Shown here: positions 27,039-36,893 of the stretch, piece by piece | Layout of the letters: each line of letters begins with the position of its first letter | How positions within the stretch are numbered: position 1 is the first letter of the stretch | NCBI RefSeq assembly: GCF_029320955.1 | Contig: NZ_CP119757.1 | Location: forward strand, 558,001 to 622,000 | DNA from: Flavobacterium sp. YJ01 | Lineage (GTDB): Bacteria; Bacteroidota; Bacteroidia; Flavobacteriales; Flavobacteriaceae | DNA length: 64,000 nucleotides | Direction of reading: 5' to 3' | The notes under the pieces: model-generated | What the model was told of the DNA's origin: nothing | The model's database searches: none | Seen by the model: the letters and a program-made list of their open reading frames with translations, nothing else | Position numbers and translations under genes: made by a program

Positions 27039-29636
27039 TTATTTAGCTGTCTGATTTCTGAAAACCAAATTGCCATCGAAAGCATCTAATAAAATGATGC
27101 TGTCTGTTGTAATATTTCCTGCCAAAATTTCTTTTGACAATTGATTTGAAACTTCTCGCTGAACCACACGTTTCACTGGTCTTGCTCCAAAATGCGGATC
27201 ATAACCTTTATCTGCCAAGTAAGCAATAGCTTCTGGAGTTGCGTCCATTGTAATGCCTTGCAGTGCCAGCATTTTGGTAACGCTCTTCAACTGTAAACTT
27301 ACAATTCTTGAAATATTCTCTACTGTAAGCGGCGTGAACATTACAATTTCGTCTATACGGTTGATAAACTCAGGACGAACAGTTTGTTTTAATAATCCTA
27401 AAACTTCATTTTTAGCTGCTTCTGTAGCTGCTTCAACGCTTCCTTTTAGATTTTCAAATTTCTCCTGAATAATATTACTTCCCATATTTGAGGTCATAAT
27501 AATAATTGTATTTCTGAAATCAGCCAGACGCCCTTTGTTGTCCGTCAAACGTCCTTCATCTAGAACTTGCAATAAAATATTGAAAGTATCTGGATGGGCT
27601 TTTTCGATCTCGTCCAAAAGCACAACAGAATACGGTTTTCTACGAACCGCTTCTGTTAACTGACCTCCTTCATCGTAACCTACATATCCTGGAGGCGCAC
27701 CAACTAAACGGCTCACACTGTGACGTTCTTGGTATTCACTCATATCGATACGAGTCATCGCATTTTCATCATCAAAAAGATATTCTGCCAAAGCTTTTGC
27801 CAACTCCGTTTTACCAACTCCCGTTGTTCCTAAAAACAAGAACGATCCGACAGGTTTTTTCATATCCTGTAAACCAGCACGGCTTCTACGAACCGCGTCA
27901 CTCACAGCTTCAATCGCTTCTTCCTGACCAACAACACGTTTGTGTAATTCGTCTTCAAGATGCAATAGTTTTTCTCTTTCGGTCTGAAGCATTTTTGTAA
28001 CCGGAATTCCTGTCCATTTTGCTACAACCTCAGCAATATCTTCTCTGGTTACTTCTTCTTTTATTAAAGAATTTCCAGATTGAGACTCTAACAATTGTTT
28101 TTGCAAATTTTCCTGACGTTCTTGTGCTTCTTTTATTTTTCCGTAACGAATTTCAGCTACTTTTCCGTAATCACCATCACGTTCTGCACGTTCTGCTTCG
28201 TATTTAAAGTCTTCAATTTCGTGTTTTACAGCCTGAATTCCATCAACGATATCTTTTTCCTGCTTCCATTTTGCATAGATTTCGTTTCGCTCTTCTTTTA
28301 GGTTGGCTAATTCCATACCTAAAATTTTCAGCTTGCTTTCTTCTTTCTCACGTTTAATAGCTTCGATTTCAATTTCCAATTGCATGATTTTACGATCCAA
28401 AACGTCTAATTCTTCAGGTTTTGAATTGATTTCCATACGCAATTTAGAAGCCGCTTCATCCATCAAATCGATTGCTTTATCTGGCAAGAAACGATTTGTA
28501 ATATAACGCTGAGAAAGTTCAACTGCTGCAATAATTGCTTCATCTTTGATTTGAACTTTATGGTGCGTTTCGTATTTCTCTTTAATTCCGCGCAAAATCG
28601 AAATTGCGCTTTCTGTATCTGGTTCGTCGATTAGTACTTTTTGAAAACGTCTTTCAAGCGCTTTATCTTTTTCAAAATATTTTTGATATTCATCTAAAGT
28701 CGTAGCCCCAATTGCTCTCAATTCACCACGAGCCAAAGCTGGTTTTAGGATATTTGCCGCATCCATTGCGCCTTCTCCTCCACCTGCACCTACAAGCGTG
28801 TGAATCTCATCGATAAACAAAACAATATCTCCGTCTGCGGCTGTAACTTCTTTTACAACCGATTTCAAGCGTTCTTCGAATTCTCCTTTATATTTTGCTC
28901 CGGCAATCAAAGCTCCCATATCGAGTGAGAAAACGATTTTATCTTTTAAGTTTTCCGGAACGTCTCCGTCCACAATTCTATGCGCTAAACCTTCTGCAAT
29001 TGCGGTTTTACCAACTCCAGGTTCACCAATAAGCATTGGATTATTTTTTGTTCTACGAGTCAGAATCTGCAATACACGACGAATTTCTTCATCACGGCCA
29101 ATTACAGGATCTAGTTTTCCTGTACGAGCTAATTCGTTTAAGTTTTTAGCATATTTATTCAAAGAATTATAAGTTTCCTCAGCTGAAGCTGAAGTTACTC
29201 TTTCTCCTTTTCTTAATTCTTCGATTGCTGCTTTTAACCCTTTTCCAGTTACTCCCTGATCTTTTAAAATTTGAGAAACTTTACTTTTTGAGTCGAAAAT
29301 AGCCAAAATTAAATGTTCGATCGAAACGTATTCATCGTTCATTTTTTGTGCTATAATTTCAGCTTCATTCAAAGCTTTATTTGCATCTCGCGAAAGCATA
29401 ACATCGCCTCCAGAAACTTTTGGAAAACTTTGAATTGTACTGTCCAAAATTTGAAGAAATAATGGAACATTTACATTTAATTTTTTCAGAATAAATGGCG
29501 CTACGTTCTCATCTACTTCAAAAATAGCTTTGAAAATGTGTTCATTTTCAATTTGCTGCTGGCCATTTCGCTGTGCTAATTGTTGCGACAACTGTATGGC
29601 TTCTTGCGATTTAATAGTAAATTTATTTATGTTCAT
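27039..29636 (-). CDS. clpB: ClpB ATP-dependent disaggregase
   Basis: The 865-residue Hsp100 chaperone unfolds aggregated proteins with DnaK. Domains in order: an N-terminal Clp repeat domain (about 1-150), AAA1 with Walker [16 protein letters not shown] and Walker [10 protein letters not shown], a long coiled-coil middle domain (about 400-530, rich in E/K and containing [19 protein letters not shown]), AAA2 with [16 protein letters not shown] and [13 protein letters not shown], and a C-terminal small domain. All ATPase motifs are intact. It is a single gene; no CIRCE-type repeat is visible upstream. Confidence 0.97.
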   Translation of the reverse strand: MNINKFTIKSQEAIQLSQQLAQRNGQQQIENEHIFKAIFEVDENVAPFILKKLNVNVPLFLQILDSTIQSFPKVSGGDVMLSRDANKALNEAEIIAQKMNDEYVSIEHLILAIFDSKSKVSQILKDQGVTGKGLKAAIEELRKGERVTSASAEETYNSLNKYAKNLNELARTGKLDPVIGRDEEIRRVLQILTRRTKNNPMLIGEPGVGKTAIAEGLAHRIVDGDVPENLKDKIVFSLDMGALIAGAKYKGEFEERLKSVVKEVTAADGDIVLFIDEIHTLVGAGGGEGAMDAANILKPALARGELRAIGATTLDEYQKYFEKDKALERRFQKVLIDEPDTESAISILRGIKEKYETHHKVQIKDEAIIAAVELSQRYITNRFLPDKAIDLMDEAASKLRMEINSKPEELDVLDRKIMQLEIEIEAIKREKEESKLKILGMELANLKEERNEIYAKWKQEKDIVDGIQAVKHEIEDFKYEAERAERDGDYGKVAEIRYGKIKEAQERQENLQKQLLESQSGNSLIKEEVTREDIAEVVAKWTGIPVTKMLQTEREKLLHLEDELHKRVVGQEEAIEAVSDAVRRSRAGLQDMKKPVGSFLFLGTTGVGKTELAKALAEYLFDDENAMTRIDMSEYQERHSVSRLVGAPPGYVGYDEGGQLTEAVRRKPYSVVLLDEIEKAHPDTFNILLQVLDEGRLTDNKGRLADFRNTIIIMTSNMGSNIIQEKFENLKGSVEAATEAAKNEVLGLLKQTVRPEFINRIDEIVMFTPLTVENISRIVSLQLKSVTKMLALQGITMDATPEAIAYLADKGYDPHFGARPVKRVVQREVSNQLSKEILAGNITTDSIILLDAFDGNLVFRNQTAK

Positions 29637-29840
29637 ATTTTTATGATTTGATTGATTTTTTGTTTAAATATTCGATTACATTAAAGTTAAGACTTATTGA
29701 GATATTTTTTTAACTCAAAAGATTTAACTTTGCTATTGAATATTCAAATTATATTCCATACACAAAAAACAGACAAAATGACATTAAAAATCGTGTTTTA
29801 GCGATTTTATCGCGTCAAAAAGTCATAAAACAAGTCAAAC

Positions 29841-30230
29841 ATGAGTTTTTTTAATTCAATCTTCGGAAGTTCAGAGAACTCAGAAGCTCAAAAAAGTAAC
29901 GTCAACTGGACAGAATTAACAGATATACTTCAGTTAATGGAGATCGAAGCTATTTCTAATGAAAAACCAGTTGTAATATTCAAACACAGCACAAGATGCA
30001 GCATTAGCCGAATGGCTTTAAAACAATTTGAAAGAGAATTTGATCTTGAAAGTGTTGTCGATGCTTATTTCTTAGATTTAATAGCCCACCGAGATATTTC
30101 AAACGAAATCGCTAGCAGATTTGGAGTTTATCACGAATCTCCACAATTGATTTTAATTAAAAATGGAAAAGCGGTTTATAATGTTTCACATAGCGATATT
30201 AATGCTGAAGCATTGAAAAGCAAAGTATAA
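29841..30230 (+). CDS. ytxJ: YtxJ/BrxC monothiol bacilliredoxin
   Basis: The 129-residue thioredoxin-like protein has the family motif TRCSISRMAL with Cys53, where dithiol relatives would have CxxC. BrxC/YtxJ removes or transfers bacillithiol from protein cysteines. Its presence agrees with bacillithiol use in Flavobacteria. The PQLILIKNGKAVYNVSHSDI stretch is the cis-Pro strand of the fold. A weak TAACTTTG -7 element is at 29725-29732, with a TTG 25 bases upstream. Confidence 0.88.
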   Translation: MSFFNSIFGSSENSEAQKSNVNWTELTDILQLMEIEAISNEKPVVIFKHSTRCSISRMALKQFEREFDLESVVDAYFLDLIAHRDISNEIASRFGVYHESPQLILIKNGKAVYNVSHSDINAEALKSKV

Positions 30231-30239
30231 GTTTTTTTT

Positions 30240-30392
30240 GTCACAGATTAAAAGGATTAAAATGATTAAAATGATTTTCTGATCTTTGTCATATCGCCAC
30301 GAATTACACGAATTTTCACGAATTAATTTGTGTAAATTCGTGTAATTCGTGGCAAAACAAAAGAAATCATTTTAATCCTTTTAGTCTGTGGC
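30240..30392. repeat. nested inverted repeat, GCCACGAATT family, copy 2
   Basis: Outer arms start GTCACAGATTAAAAGGATTA (30240) and end CCTTTTAGTCTGTGGC (30392). Inner arms start GCCACGAATTACACGAATTT (30296) and end GTGTAATTCGTGGC (30353). It fills the space between convergent ytxJ and the membrane-protein pair. Confidence 0.9.
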
Positions 30393-30401
30393 AAACTTAA
30401 T

Positions 30402-31565
30402 TTAAAAGCTTTCTCCAGATCCTCCGCCGCTAAAACCTCCTCCTCCAAATTCCATCGGAGAAACTGTTTTTACTTCGGGTTTCATTCCGAAAGTTGAGGC
30501 TACAACTAAAGCTTCTGCATTTAAGAAATTATCGGAATGATTGATTCTGTCTGGTTTAAAGGTTAATCCGCTTTCTTTTTCTTTTAATTTTTTAATCGAA
30601 AAATACGCTATTGCAAACAAAACTAATCCACCGAATGTAAGCGCGACTTCGATTGGCAAAACTGCGTAGTAAAATCGAATTGTATAAAATGAAAATCCAA
30701 TCGCTAGAAAACTTATCCAAAACATTATTCTGTCTTTTGTTCTTAAAGCCTGAACCAAATAAATAATCGGAACAATTAATGTAAATGCATAAAAGATAAA
30801 CGCAAACGGAATATCGGTTCCTGGCTTAACTTCTGTTCCTAAAAGTTCTCCTGAAAGTTCTCTAACAACTAAATAATTACAAGAAAAATAAAACAAAACC
30901 AGACAAAAACTATTTGCCAGCAAAAGCCCATTGTAATAGTAACTTTCTGTTAGATTCTTGATTATTTTTTTTGTTATAAAATAAAAAGCTCCTGCAAAAA
31001 CCATTGCAACAAAGGGTAAAATAGCTTTTCCAAAATCTCCAAATTCAAACATTTCAAAAAACAAAAATGCAGTTACTGCTATGCAAAAAACCAACATCGA
31101 CAGTACATGCAAATAGCGCAGAAACATAAAAAAGGCAGAAACAGCCACAAAAAAAGCGATTACAGTTTCATAACCTTCTGTTGTTATCGCTACTGCAATA
31201 CCAACTTGTGAAATTGCGCCTAAAATAAAAGCGTCATCTAAACCATGATTATGATATTCTTGATTGGCAAGAAATTCTGCTCCAGCAAAACCAATGGCAG
31301 CAAAAATGTAAAAACAAATTTGAAAGTACACATGTTCTGAACTTAATCCAAACAAAGAAATCATTCCGCAAATAGAACTGTAAAGCAAACTTCCTAATAG
31401 AAAGAAACCAATTCTAACCAAAATGTTATCCTGACTTCTTAAAACAGGCAACTCTTTTTCTACAAATTTCTTCTGTTCTTTATTAATAAAACCTCCTTTA
31501 TACAAAGTTTCTGCTTCATCGGCCAAAACTTCATTATCTAACTTTCTTTTATCGTATGCTATCAT
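30402..31565 (-). CDS. multi-pass membrane protein with glycine-rich tail, DUF2157-like N-terminus
   Basis: The 387-residue protein has a soluble N-terminal helix region (residues 1-50, including YKGGFINKEQKKFVEKEL), about nine to ten membrane helices, then a cytoplasmic or periplasmic tail ending FGGGGFSGGGSGESF. The N-terminal layout matches its upstream partner (GLVTENQFEEIKTYR), so the two seem to be distant paralogues. Their genes overlap by the ATGA tetranucleotide at 31562-31565, indicating translational coupling and probably a hetero-complex. Function unknown. Confidence 0.75.
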   Translation of the reverse strand: MIAYDKRKLDNEVLADEAETLYKGGFINKEQKKFVEKELPVLRSQDNILVRIGFFLLGSLLYSSICGMISLFGLSSEHVYFQICFYIFAAIGFAGAEFLANQEYHNHGLDDAFILGAISQVGIAVAITTEGYETVIAFFVAVSAFFMFLRYLHVLSMLVFCIAVTAFLFFEMFEFGDFGKAILPFVAMVFAGAFYFITKKIIKNLTESYYYNGLLLANSFCLVLFYFSCNYLVVRELSGELLGTEVKPGTDIPFAFIFYAFTLIVPIIYLVQALRTKDRIMFWISFLAIGFSFYTIRFYYAVLPIEVALTFGGLVLFAIAYFSIKKLKEKESGLTFKPDRINHSDNFLNAEALVVASTFGMKPEVKTVSPMEFGGGGFSGGGSGESF

Positions 31566-32563
31566 TCGGCTATTTCTTTATGGAAGTTTTTAATCAATTT
31601 AATAAACATTATAATCGAACCAACAAAATATGCTGGAAGCAGGAAAATAAATAATTCCCATATTTGAGAAAAATCTACATTCTCAAAAATTCTAAACAAA
31701 ACTATATTAGCACCGATGTAAGCGTATACAATCATAAATACATAGAGAGACATTGCTTTATAATCGTAACTGGCTTTATAAAAATAATAGGTAGAAACTG
31801 CCAAAATAAGGGCAAATATTATCCAAGTTAGAAAATCATAATTAGTTAAATTACTAATTGAGGCAATACTAATAATATGCAAGGCAAAAGTTAGAAATAC
31901 CAAACCAAAATGTGTTTTTAAAGAAATTCGTCTGCTGTAAATTGTCCATAAAATCAATAAAATTCCGAGCATCACAGCAGAATAACTCAAGTTTTGGCTC
32001 GCATAAAGATTATTAGTGTCGTTAAAGATATCTTGTGGCGTAACCGAAAGCCCTACATAAGCCGCCAAACCCGTAATCGCAATTGTCAAAACACTTCGGT
32101 TATCAAAATAATAAGCACAAAAGAAACTTACAATGGTTGGAACTAAAGTTGCTAATCCGTAATGTTCGCCAAATGGTTTGTATTGAAACTGAAGATATCC
32201 TATAAAAATACAAGTCAGAATATTTCCTGCTAAAACCAAATACTCTACAACAGGATGGTCAAAAGTAGTTTCTTGTTTCTGAAAACCTTTAGAATTTTTA
32301 AAACAGTAATAAAAACAAACGACGATTACAATCAAAAGCAAAGAAAGAATTGCGATATGCCCTATTGAATCGATGTTTTCATAAATTAAAATTCCTATTC
32401 CTGAAGTAAACAATAGTACTGATAAATACAGAAATAATTTTAATTCTGCATTTAATGAAAAGATGTTTAGATTTCGATATGTTTTTATTTCTTCAAACTG
32501 ATTTTCAGTAACTAAGCCTTTCTCGAAAAGTTTGAGAGTTGCTTCTTCATTAAATTTTTTCAT
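31562..32563 (-). CDS. DUF2157-family multi-pass membrane protein
   Basis: About 333 residues from the ATG at 32563 (MKKFNEEATLKLFEKGLVTE); the frame extends to 32590 but the extra residues are not family-like. A helical N-terminal region is followed by some ten hydrophobic segments (LKLFLYLSVLLFTSGIGILI first). This is the usual pattern of DUF2157 membrane proteins, whose role is unknown. Coupled by overlap to the glycine-tailed gene downstream. Confidence 0.78.
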   Translation of the reverse strand: MKKFNEEATLKLFEKGLVTENQFEEIKTYRNLNIFSLNAELKLFLYLSVLLFTSGIGILIYENIDSIGHIAILSLLLIVIVVCFYYCFKNSKGFQKQETTFDHPVVEYLVLAGNILTCIFIGYLQFQYKPFGEHYGLATLVPTIVSFFCAYYFDNRSVLTIAITGLAAYVGLSVTPQDIFNDTNNLYASQNLSYSAVMLGILLILWTIYSRRISLKTHFGLVFLTFALHIISIASISNLTNYDFLTWIIFALILAVSTYYFYKASYDYKAMSLYVFMIVYAYIGANIVLFRIFENVDFSQIWELFIFLLPAYFVGSIIMFIKLIKNFHKEIAE

Positions 32564-32746
32564 TGGCATGATTATAAACTGGCATATCAAATATATGTAT
32601 TTAGCATGAATTTTCTGCTTTTCATTTAAAACCTTTTCTTAATTCTTAAAACATTATGAAAGAACAAATTAAGATTTAATAGTGTAAAAACAACACTTAT
32701 TAATCTAAAAATCAAAGCATTAAACCATAAATATTTGATAAATTAA

Positions 32747-32776
32747 TTTGAAATTATTTTTATTCTTATACATTTG
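32747..32776 (+). promoter_or_regulatory. Bacteroidota-type promoter of the pectate lyase gene
   Basis: TTTG at 32747-32750, 18 bases, then TACATTTG at 32769-32776, giving a leader of about 40 nt before the ATG. Confidence 0.7.
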
Positions 32777-32823
32777 TGCAATCGATTACATTAAACTATT
32801 AAACCACAAAAAACCACACTTAA

Positions 32824-34140
32824 ATGAAAACAAAACTTATCTTATTGGCATTGCTTCTGCCTTGCTCCTTTCTTTTTGCCCAAAATTATTTTATGAGTGC
32901 ACCTGAAGGATTTGGAGCTTCAGCAACTGGCGGAGGAAGCGCATCTCCTGTTACTGTATCTACTCTTGCTGATTTAACCGCAAAATTAAAATTAACAACT
33001 CCGCAAGTCATTTTAGTTTCTGGAACTATAAACTGCACCTATACAAGTTTGCAAGTAAATGACAAAACCATAATTGGACTTCCGGGAGCGAGATTAATAA
33101 ATCTAGATCAGACTGCCGCGGGTTCTGGAATTTTAAATTTAAAACCTGGCTCAAATAACGTCATTATTAGAAATTTAATTTTTGAAGGACCAGGCGCTTA
33201 CGATGTCGACGGTAAAGATAATTTGACATCTGAAGCAACAAACATTTGGGTAGATCATTGCGAATTTCAAGATGGAATGGATGGTAATTTCGACAATAAA
33301 GGCGCTGCAGATAATGTGACTGTTTCTTGGTGCAAATTTACATATTTGAAAACTCCAAAAGCGGGAGGTTCTGGAGGAGCCGATGATCACCGTTTTTCTG
33401 ATTTAGTAGGATCTTCTAAAACTGACGCTCCTTCTGACGGACATTACAGCATAACTTTTAAAAACTGTTATTGGGCAGAAGGCTGTAAAGAAAGGATGCC
33501 GAGAGCCAGAAATGCTGAACTTCATATTTTAAATTGCTATTATAACACTTCTGTATCAGGTTCTTTGGCAATTGGTTTAGGCGGAGGAAGCAACAATACA
33601 ACTTGTTATGTAGAAGGAACAGATTTTGCTAAAATTGGAACTGCTTTCAAAAGTTACGTAAGCACAGATGGCGGTACAATTGGCATTTCTTTTACCGATT
33701 GTTTAAATGCTCCAGCAAACTCTGGAACTGCTGTAACAAAACCTTCTTATAATTACAGCGTTTTACCGATTGCTAATGTTGCTGGATTTGTTTCTAACCC
33801 AACATGTGGCGCTGGGGCGACTCTACAAGTTACTGCACAAGGCACTTTATCTACAAGTTGCAATAATTTAGGCTTAAATGACCGCTTAAATAATCTAGAT
33901 TTGAAATATTATCCTTCAGTAATTAACCGACTTTTAAATATTGATTTTTCAAGCTCTGATAATGGTTTGGCTGAAGTGGATTTATTTTCTTCGAATGGAT
34001 CAAAAGTATATTCGCATTCTAAAAATATCACTGCTGATGAAAAATTAGAACTCAATGTGGGAAATCTTGCGAAAGGAATTTACATCTGCAAAGTTCAAAT
34101 TGAAAACAGAAGCAAAACATTTAAATTAGTAAAAAACTAA
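32824..34140 (+). CDS. secreted pectate lyase (PL1 family) with T9SS sorting domain
   Basis: The 438-residue precursor has a signal peptide ending SFLFAQ (residue 20) and a parallel beta-helix of about 320 residues. Family-1 polysaccharide lyase signatures: WVDHCEFQDGMDGNFDNKGA (calcium-binding aspartates), DDHRFSDLVG and EGCKERMPRARNAELHILNC with the catalytic arginine region. The last 80 residues (LDLKYYPSVINRLLNIDFSS ... KGIYICKVQIE ... FKLVKN) are a type A T9SS sorting domain, so it is sent to the surface or medium to cleave pectin. No other pectin genes are nearby. Confidence 0.93.
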   Translation: MKTKLILLALLLPCSFLFAQNYFMSAPEGFGASATGGGSASPVTVSTLADLTAKLKLTTPQVILVSGTINCTYTSLQVNDKTIIGLPGARLINLDQTAAGSGILNLKPGSNNVIIRNLIFEGPGAYDVDGKDNLTSEATNIWVDHCEFQDGMDGNFDNKGAADNVTVSWCKFTYLKTPKAGGSGGADDHRFSDLVGSSKTDAPSDGHYSITFKNCYWAEGCKERMPRARNAELHILNCYYNTSVSGSLAIGLGGGSNNTTCYVEGTDFAKIGTAFKSYVSTDGGTIGISFTDCLNAPANSGTAVTKPSYNYSVLPIANVAGFVSNPTCGAGATLQVTAQGTLSTSCNNLGLNDRLNNLDLKYYPSVINRLLNIDFSSSDNGLAEVDLFSSNGSKVYSHSKNITADEKLELNVGNLAKGIYICKVQIENRSKTFKLVKN

Positions 34141-34154
34141 AATTTGGATAAATC

Positions 34155-34188
34155 AAAAAGGTCATTGAAACAAATCAATGACCTTTTT
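34155..34188. terminator. bidirectional terminator between pectate lyase and argH
   Basis: Perfect 13-bp stem AAAAAGGTCATTG/CAATGACCTTTTT with A- and T-runs on both sides, serving the plus-strand lyase gene and the end of the minus-strand arginine operon. Confidence 0.88.
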
Positions 34189-34223
34189 AGTTTTACAGCT
34201 CACTTTTTACATTTAACAAAAAA

Positions 34224-35504
34224 CTAAAAAGCTGCTTTCATTTTATCTTTTATTGCATCTAAACATAAATTGTTGATACTTCCTTCGTGCGTGTGTTTCG
34301 TCTCTTTTGGAGATTTGTATGTTCCCGCTTCCAATTGTTCTGCAACGGCTTTGTAAGCATCTCTAAATGGCATTCCTTCTACAACCATTTCATTTAAAGT
34401 ATCAACTGTAAACAAATAATCGTATTTTTTATCTTCTAGAATATGATCTTTTACTGTAATATCTTTTATTGAGAAAATTGCAATATCCAAACAAGATTTT
34501 AAAGTTTGAATTGCTGGAAACAAACCTTCTTTTAAAAGCTGTAAATCTCTGTGATAACCACTTGGAAGATTATTGGTGATTAAAGTGATTTCGTATGGAA
34601 GTGCCTGAATTTTATTGCATTTTCCTCTGATTAATTCAAAAACATCAGGATTCTTTTTATGAGGCATAATACTTGAACCTGTTGTAAGATGCGCCGGTAA
34701 ACCAATAAAATCAAAGTTCTGGCTCATATACAGACAAACGTCCATCGCAAATTTTGATAATGTTCCCGCAACACTTGTCATGGCAAATGCAACTGTTTTT
34801 TCTGCTTTTCCACGACTCATTTGTGCCGCAACGGCATTGTATTTTAAGGTTTCAAAACCTAATTCCTGTGTTGTAAATGTTCTATTGATTGGAAATGAAC
34901 TTCCGTAACCTGCAGCAGATCCTAACGGATTTTGATCTACAATTTTTGAAGCAGCGTTCAACATCGTAATGTCATCAATCAAACTTTCGGCGTAAGCAGA
35001 AAACCACATTCCGAATGACGATGGCATAGCAATTTGTAAATGTGTATAACCTGGCAATAAAACATTTTGGTGTTTTTCTGCCGATTCCATCAATAAGTCA
35101 AACAAAGTTTTTACTTGTTCTTTTATCGCTTTTAATTCATCTTTCAAATACAAATGAACATCAACCAAAACCTGATCGTTACGAGAACGCGCGGTGTGGA
35201 TTTTCTTTCCTGCATCGCCAAGTTTTACGGTTAGAAGATATTCGATTTTAGAATGTACGTCTTCAAAACTGTCTTCGATTTCGAAATTTCCAACTACGAT
35301 GTCTGCGATAATTTCGTTTAATGCATCAACTAGAGAAGTCGTTTCTTCAGCTGTTAATAAACCAATCTGTCCCAACATTTTGGCGTGCGCGATTGAACCT
35401 AAAGCATCGTATTTTGCTAAAACTAAATCCAGTTCGCGGTCGTTTCCAACGGTGAATTGTTCGATTTGTTTATCTGTTGGTATTCCTTTTTCCCAAAGTT
35501 TCAT
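34224..35504 (-). CDS. argH: argininosuccinate lyase
   Basis: This enzyme splits argininosuccinate into arginine and fumarate, the last step of synthesis. The 426-residue protein of the fumarase/aspartase superfamily has the signature GSSIMPHKKNPDVFELIRG and the THLQIAMPSSFG segment with the catalytic histidine. It is the last gene of the arginine/proline run, followed by a strong terminator. It is somewhat shorter than the 457-residue E. coli enzyme; no key motif is missing. Confidence 0.95.
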   Translation of the reverse strand: MKLWEKGIPTDKQIEQFTVGNDRELDLVLAKYDALGSIAHAKMLGQIGLLTAEETTSLVDALNEIIADIVVGNFEIEDSFEDVHSKIEYLLTVKLGDAGKKIHTARSRNDQVLVDVHLYLKDELKAIKEQVKTLFDLLMESAEKHQNVLLPGYTHLQIAMPSSFGMWFSAYAESLIDDITMLNAASKIVDQNPLGSAAGYGSSFPINRTFTTQELGFETLKYNAVAAQMSRGKAEKTVAFAMTSVAGTLSKFAMDVCLYMSQNFDFIGLPAHLTTGSSIMPHKKNPDVFELIRGKCNKIQALPYEITLITNNLPSGYHRDLQLLKEGLFPAIQTLKSCLDIAIFSIKDITVKDHILEDKKYDYLFTVDTLNEMVVEGMPFRDAYKAVAEQLEAGTYKSPKETKHTHEGSINNLCLDAIKDKMKAAF

Positions 35505-35527
35505 AGGTAGTATTTTTATTTCGGAAG

Positions 35528-35560
35528 AAACCTAACAGGTTTTAAAAACCTGTTAGGTTT
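35528..35560. repeat. perfect palindrome of CCTAACAGGTTT type
   Basis: AAACCTAACAGGTTTT facing AAAACCTGTTAGGTTT around one base, a perfect hairpin between argE and argH. The same arm word recurs at 41018-41044 in the same operon. There is no T-run directly after it in the direction of transcription, so it looks more like a processing or mRNA-stability hairpin than a terminator. Confidence 0.8.
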
Positions 35561-35575
35561 GACTTCGATATTTAC

Positions 35576-36646
35576 TTATAATTTAAAGAAATCAGTTAGT
35601 ATTTTGATATACAGGTCGACTCCTTCTTCAATTTCATTTACAAAAATAAATTCGTCTGCTGAATGTGAACGCAATGTTTCTCCTGGCCCTAATTTTAAAG
35701 ACTGACAGCTTAAAACGGATTGATCTGAAAGCGTTGGCGAACCATACGTTGTTCTTCCCAATGCTATTCCGGCCTGAACCAAACCGTGCGCAACTGGAAT
35801 AGAAGATGCGTTTAAATGCATTGATCTTGGCGTTACTTCGGCGTTTACATTTGCTTTAACCACTTCCAGAATTTCGGCATTTGTATAGCGATCTGTTACG
35901 CGAATGTCTACAACCAAATCACATTCTGACGGCACTACGTTATGCTGTTTTCCTGCATTAATTTGCGTTACAGTCATTTTTACAGGACCTAAAACGTCTG
36001 ATATTTTGTCGAATTTATAGTTTTTAAACCATTCCATTACTGGAATTGATTTGTATAAAGCGTTGTCGTCATTTTGATGTGCGGCGTGACTTGCAGTTCC
36101 TTTTACTTTTACATCTAAAACTAAAAGACCTTTTTCGGCAACTGCTAATTGCATTAAAGTTGGCTCTCCAACTATGGCGCAATCTAATTCTGGTAAGCTT
36201 TTTAAAACGCTGTTTAAACCGTTCTTTCCGCTACTTTCTTCTTCTGCAGAAGCTACAATTACAATATTGTGAGAAAGGTTTTCATTTTCGTAAAAATATA
36301 CAAAAGTTGCTAGCAACGAAACTAAACATCCTCCTGCATCATTACTTCCTAAACCAAATAATTTTCCGTCTTTTTCAATCGCTTTAAAGGGATCATTTGT
36401 ATAAGCTTGATTTGGTCGTACAGTATCGTGATGTGAGTTTAATAAAAGTGTTGGTTTGTTTTCGTCGAAATATTTATTGAAAGCCCACAAATTATTGTTT
36501 TCTCTCTTGAAAGGAATCTCATTTTGATTGAACCAATTTTCGATTAAAAGAGCTGTCTGATCTTCTTCACTAGAAAATGAAGGGGTTTCGATTAAACTTC
36601 TTAATAAACTAATTGCTTCCTGGGTAAGCGTATCTATATTTTTCAT
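35576..36646 (-). CDS. argE: acyl-ornithine deacylase, M20 family
   Basis: This M20 zinc hydrolase releases ornithine (or citrulline) from its N-acyl form. The start is ATG 36646 (MKNIDTLTQEAISLL), giving 356 residues; the frame extends 13 residues upstream without family support. Metal and catalytic residues are visible in LNSHHDTVRP (His, Asp), GLGSNDAGGCL (bridging Asp), ASAEEESSGKNG (paired Glu) and AIVGEPT. In this operon carbamoylation precedes deacylation, so the real substrate is probably N-acyl-citrulline. Whether the acyl group is acetyl or succinyl is open. Confidence 0.88.
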   Translation of the reverse strand: MKNIDTLTQEAISLLRSLIETPSFSSEEDQTALLIENWFNQNEIPFKRENNNLWAFNKYFDENKPTLLLNSHHDTVRPNQAYTNDPFKAIEKDGKLFGLGSNDAGGCLVSLLATFVYFYENENLSHNIVIVASAEEESSGKNGLNSVLKSLPELDCAIVGEPTLMQLAVAEKGLLVLDVKVKGTASHAAHQNDDNALYKSIPVMEWFKNYKFDKISDVLGPVKMTVTQINAGKQHNVVPSECDLVVDIRVTDRYTNAEILEVVKANVNAEVTPRSMHLNASSIPVAHGLVQAGIALGRTTYGSPTLSDQSVLSCQSLKLGPGETLRSHSADEFIFVNEIEEGVDLYIKILTDFFKL

Positions 36647-36759
36647 TTTAATAAGGTTCAAAGGCTCAAAGGGACAAAGCAGCAAAGTTTTTGAGCTTTC
36701 CTTTGACCATTTTTACTTGCGCAAATTTATTTAAAATACCTTGTGCGCTCTATTTTTTT

Positions 36760-36885
36760 GCCACTAATTGCACGGATTTTCATAAATTATCTTTTTGTCA
36801 CAGATTTAAAATCAAAACAAACTTTTTTATGTATTTCTAAAATTATTTTCTCTATTAACAGAGTAAATTAGCGTCAATTTGTGGC
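36760..36885. repeat. inverted repeat, GCCACGAATT family, diverged copy 3
   Basis: GCCACTAATTGCACGGATTT (36760) pairs imperfectly with a right arm ending GCGTCAATTTGTGGC (36885), with CACAGATTTAAAA inside. It occupies most of the 247-base spacer between argB and argE. Confidence 0.7.
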
Positions 36886-36893
36886 AACATTTT

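Noticed and set aside
36046..36387. 113-residue plus-strand frame
   Set aside because: Antisense to argE and made of leucine/lysine-rich shadow sequence.
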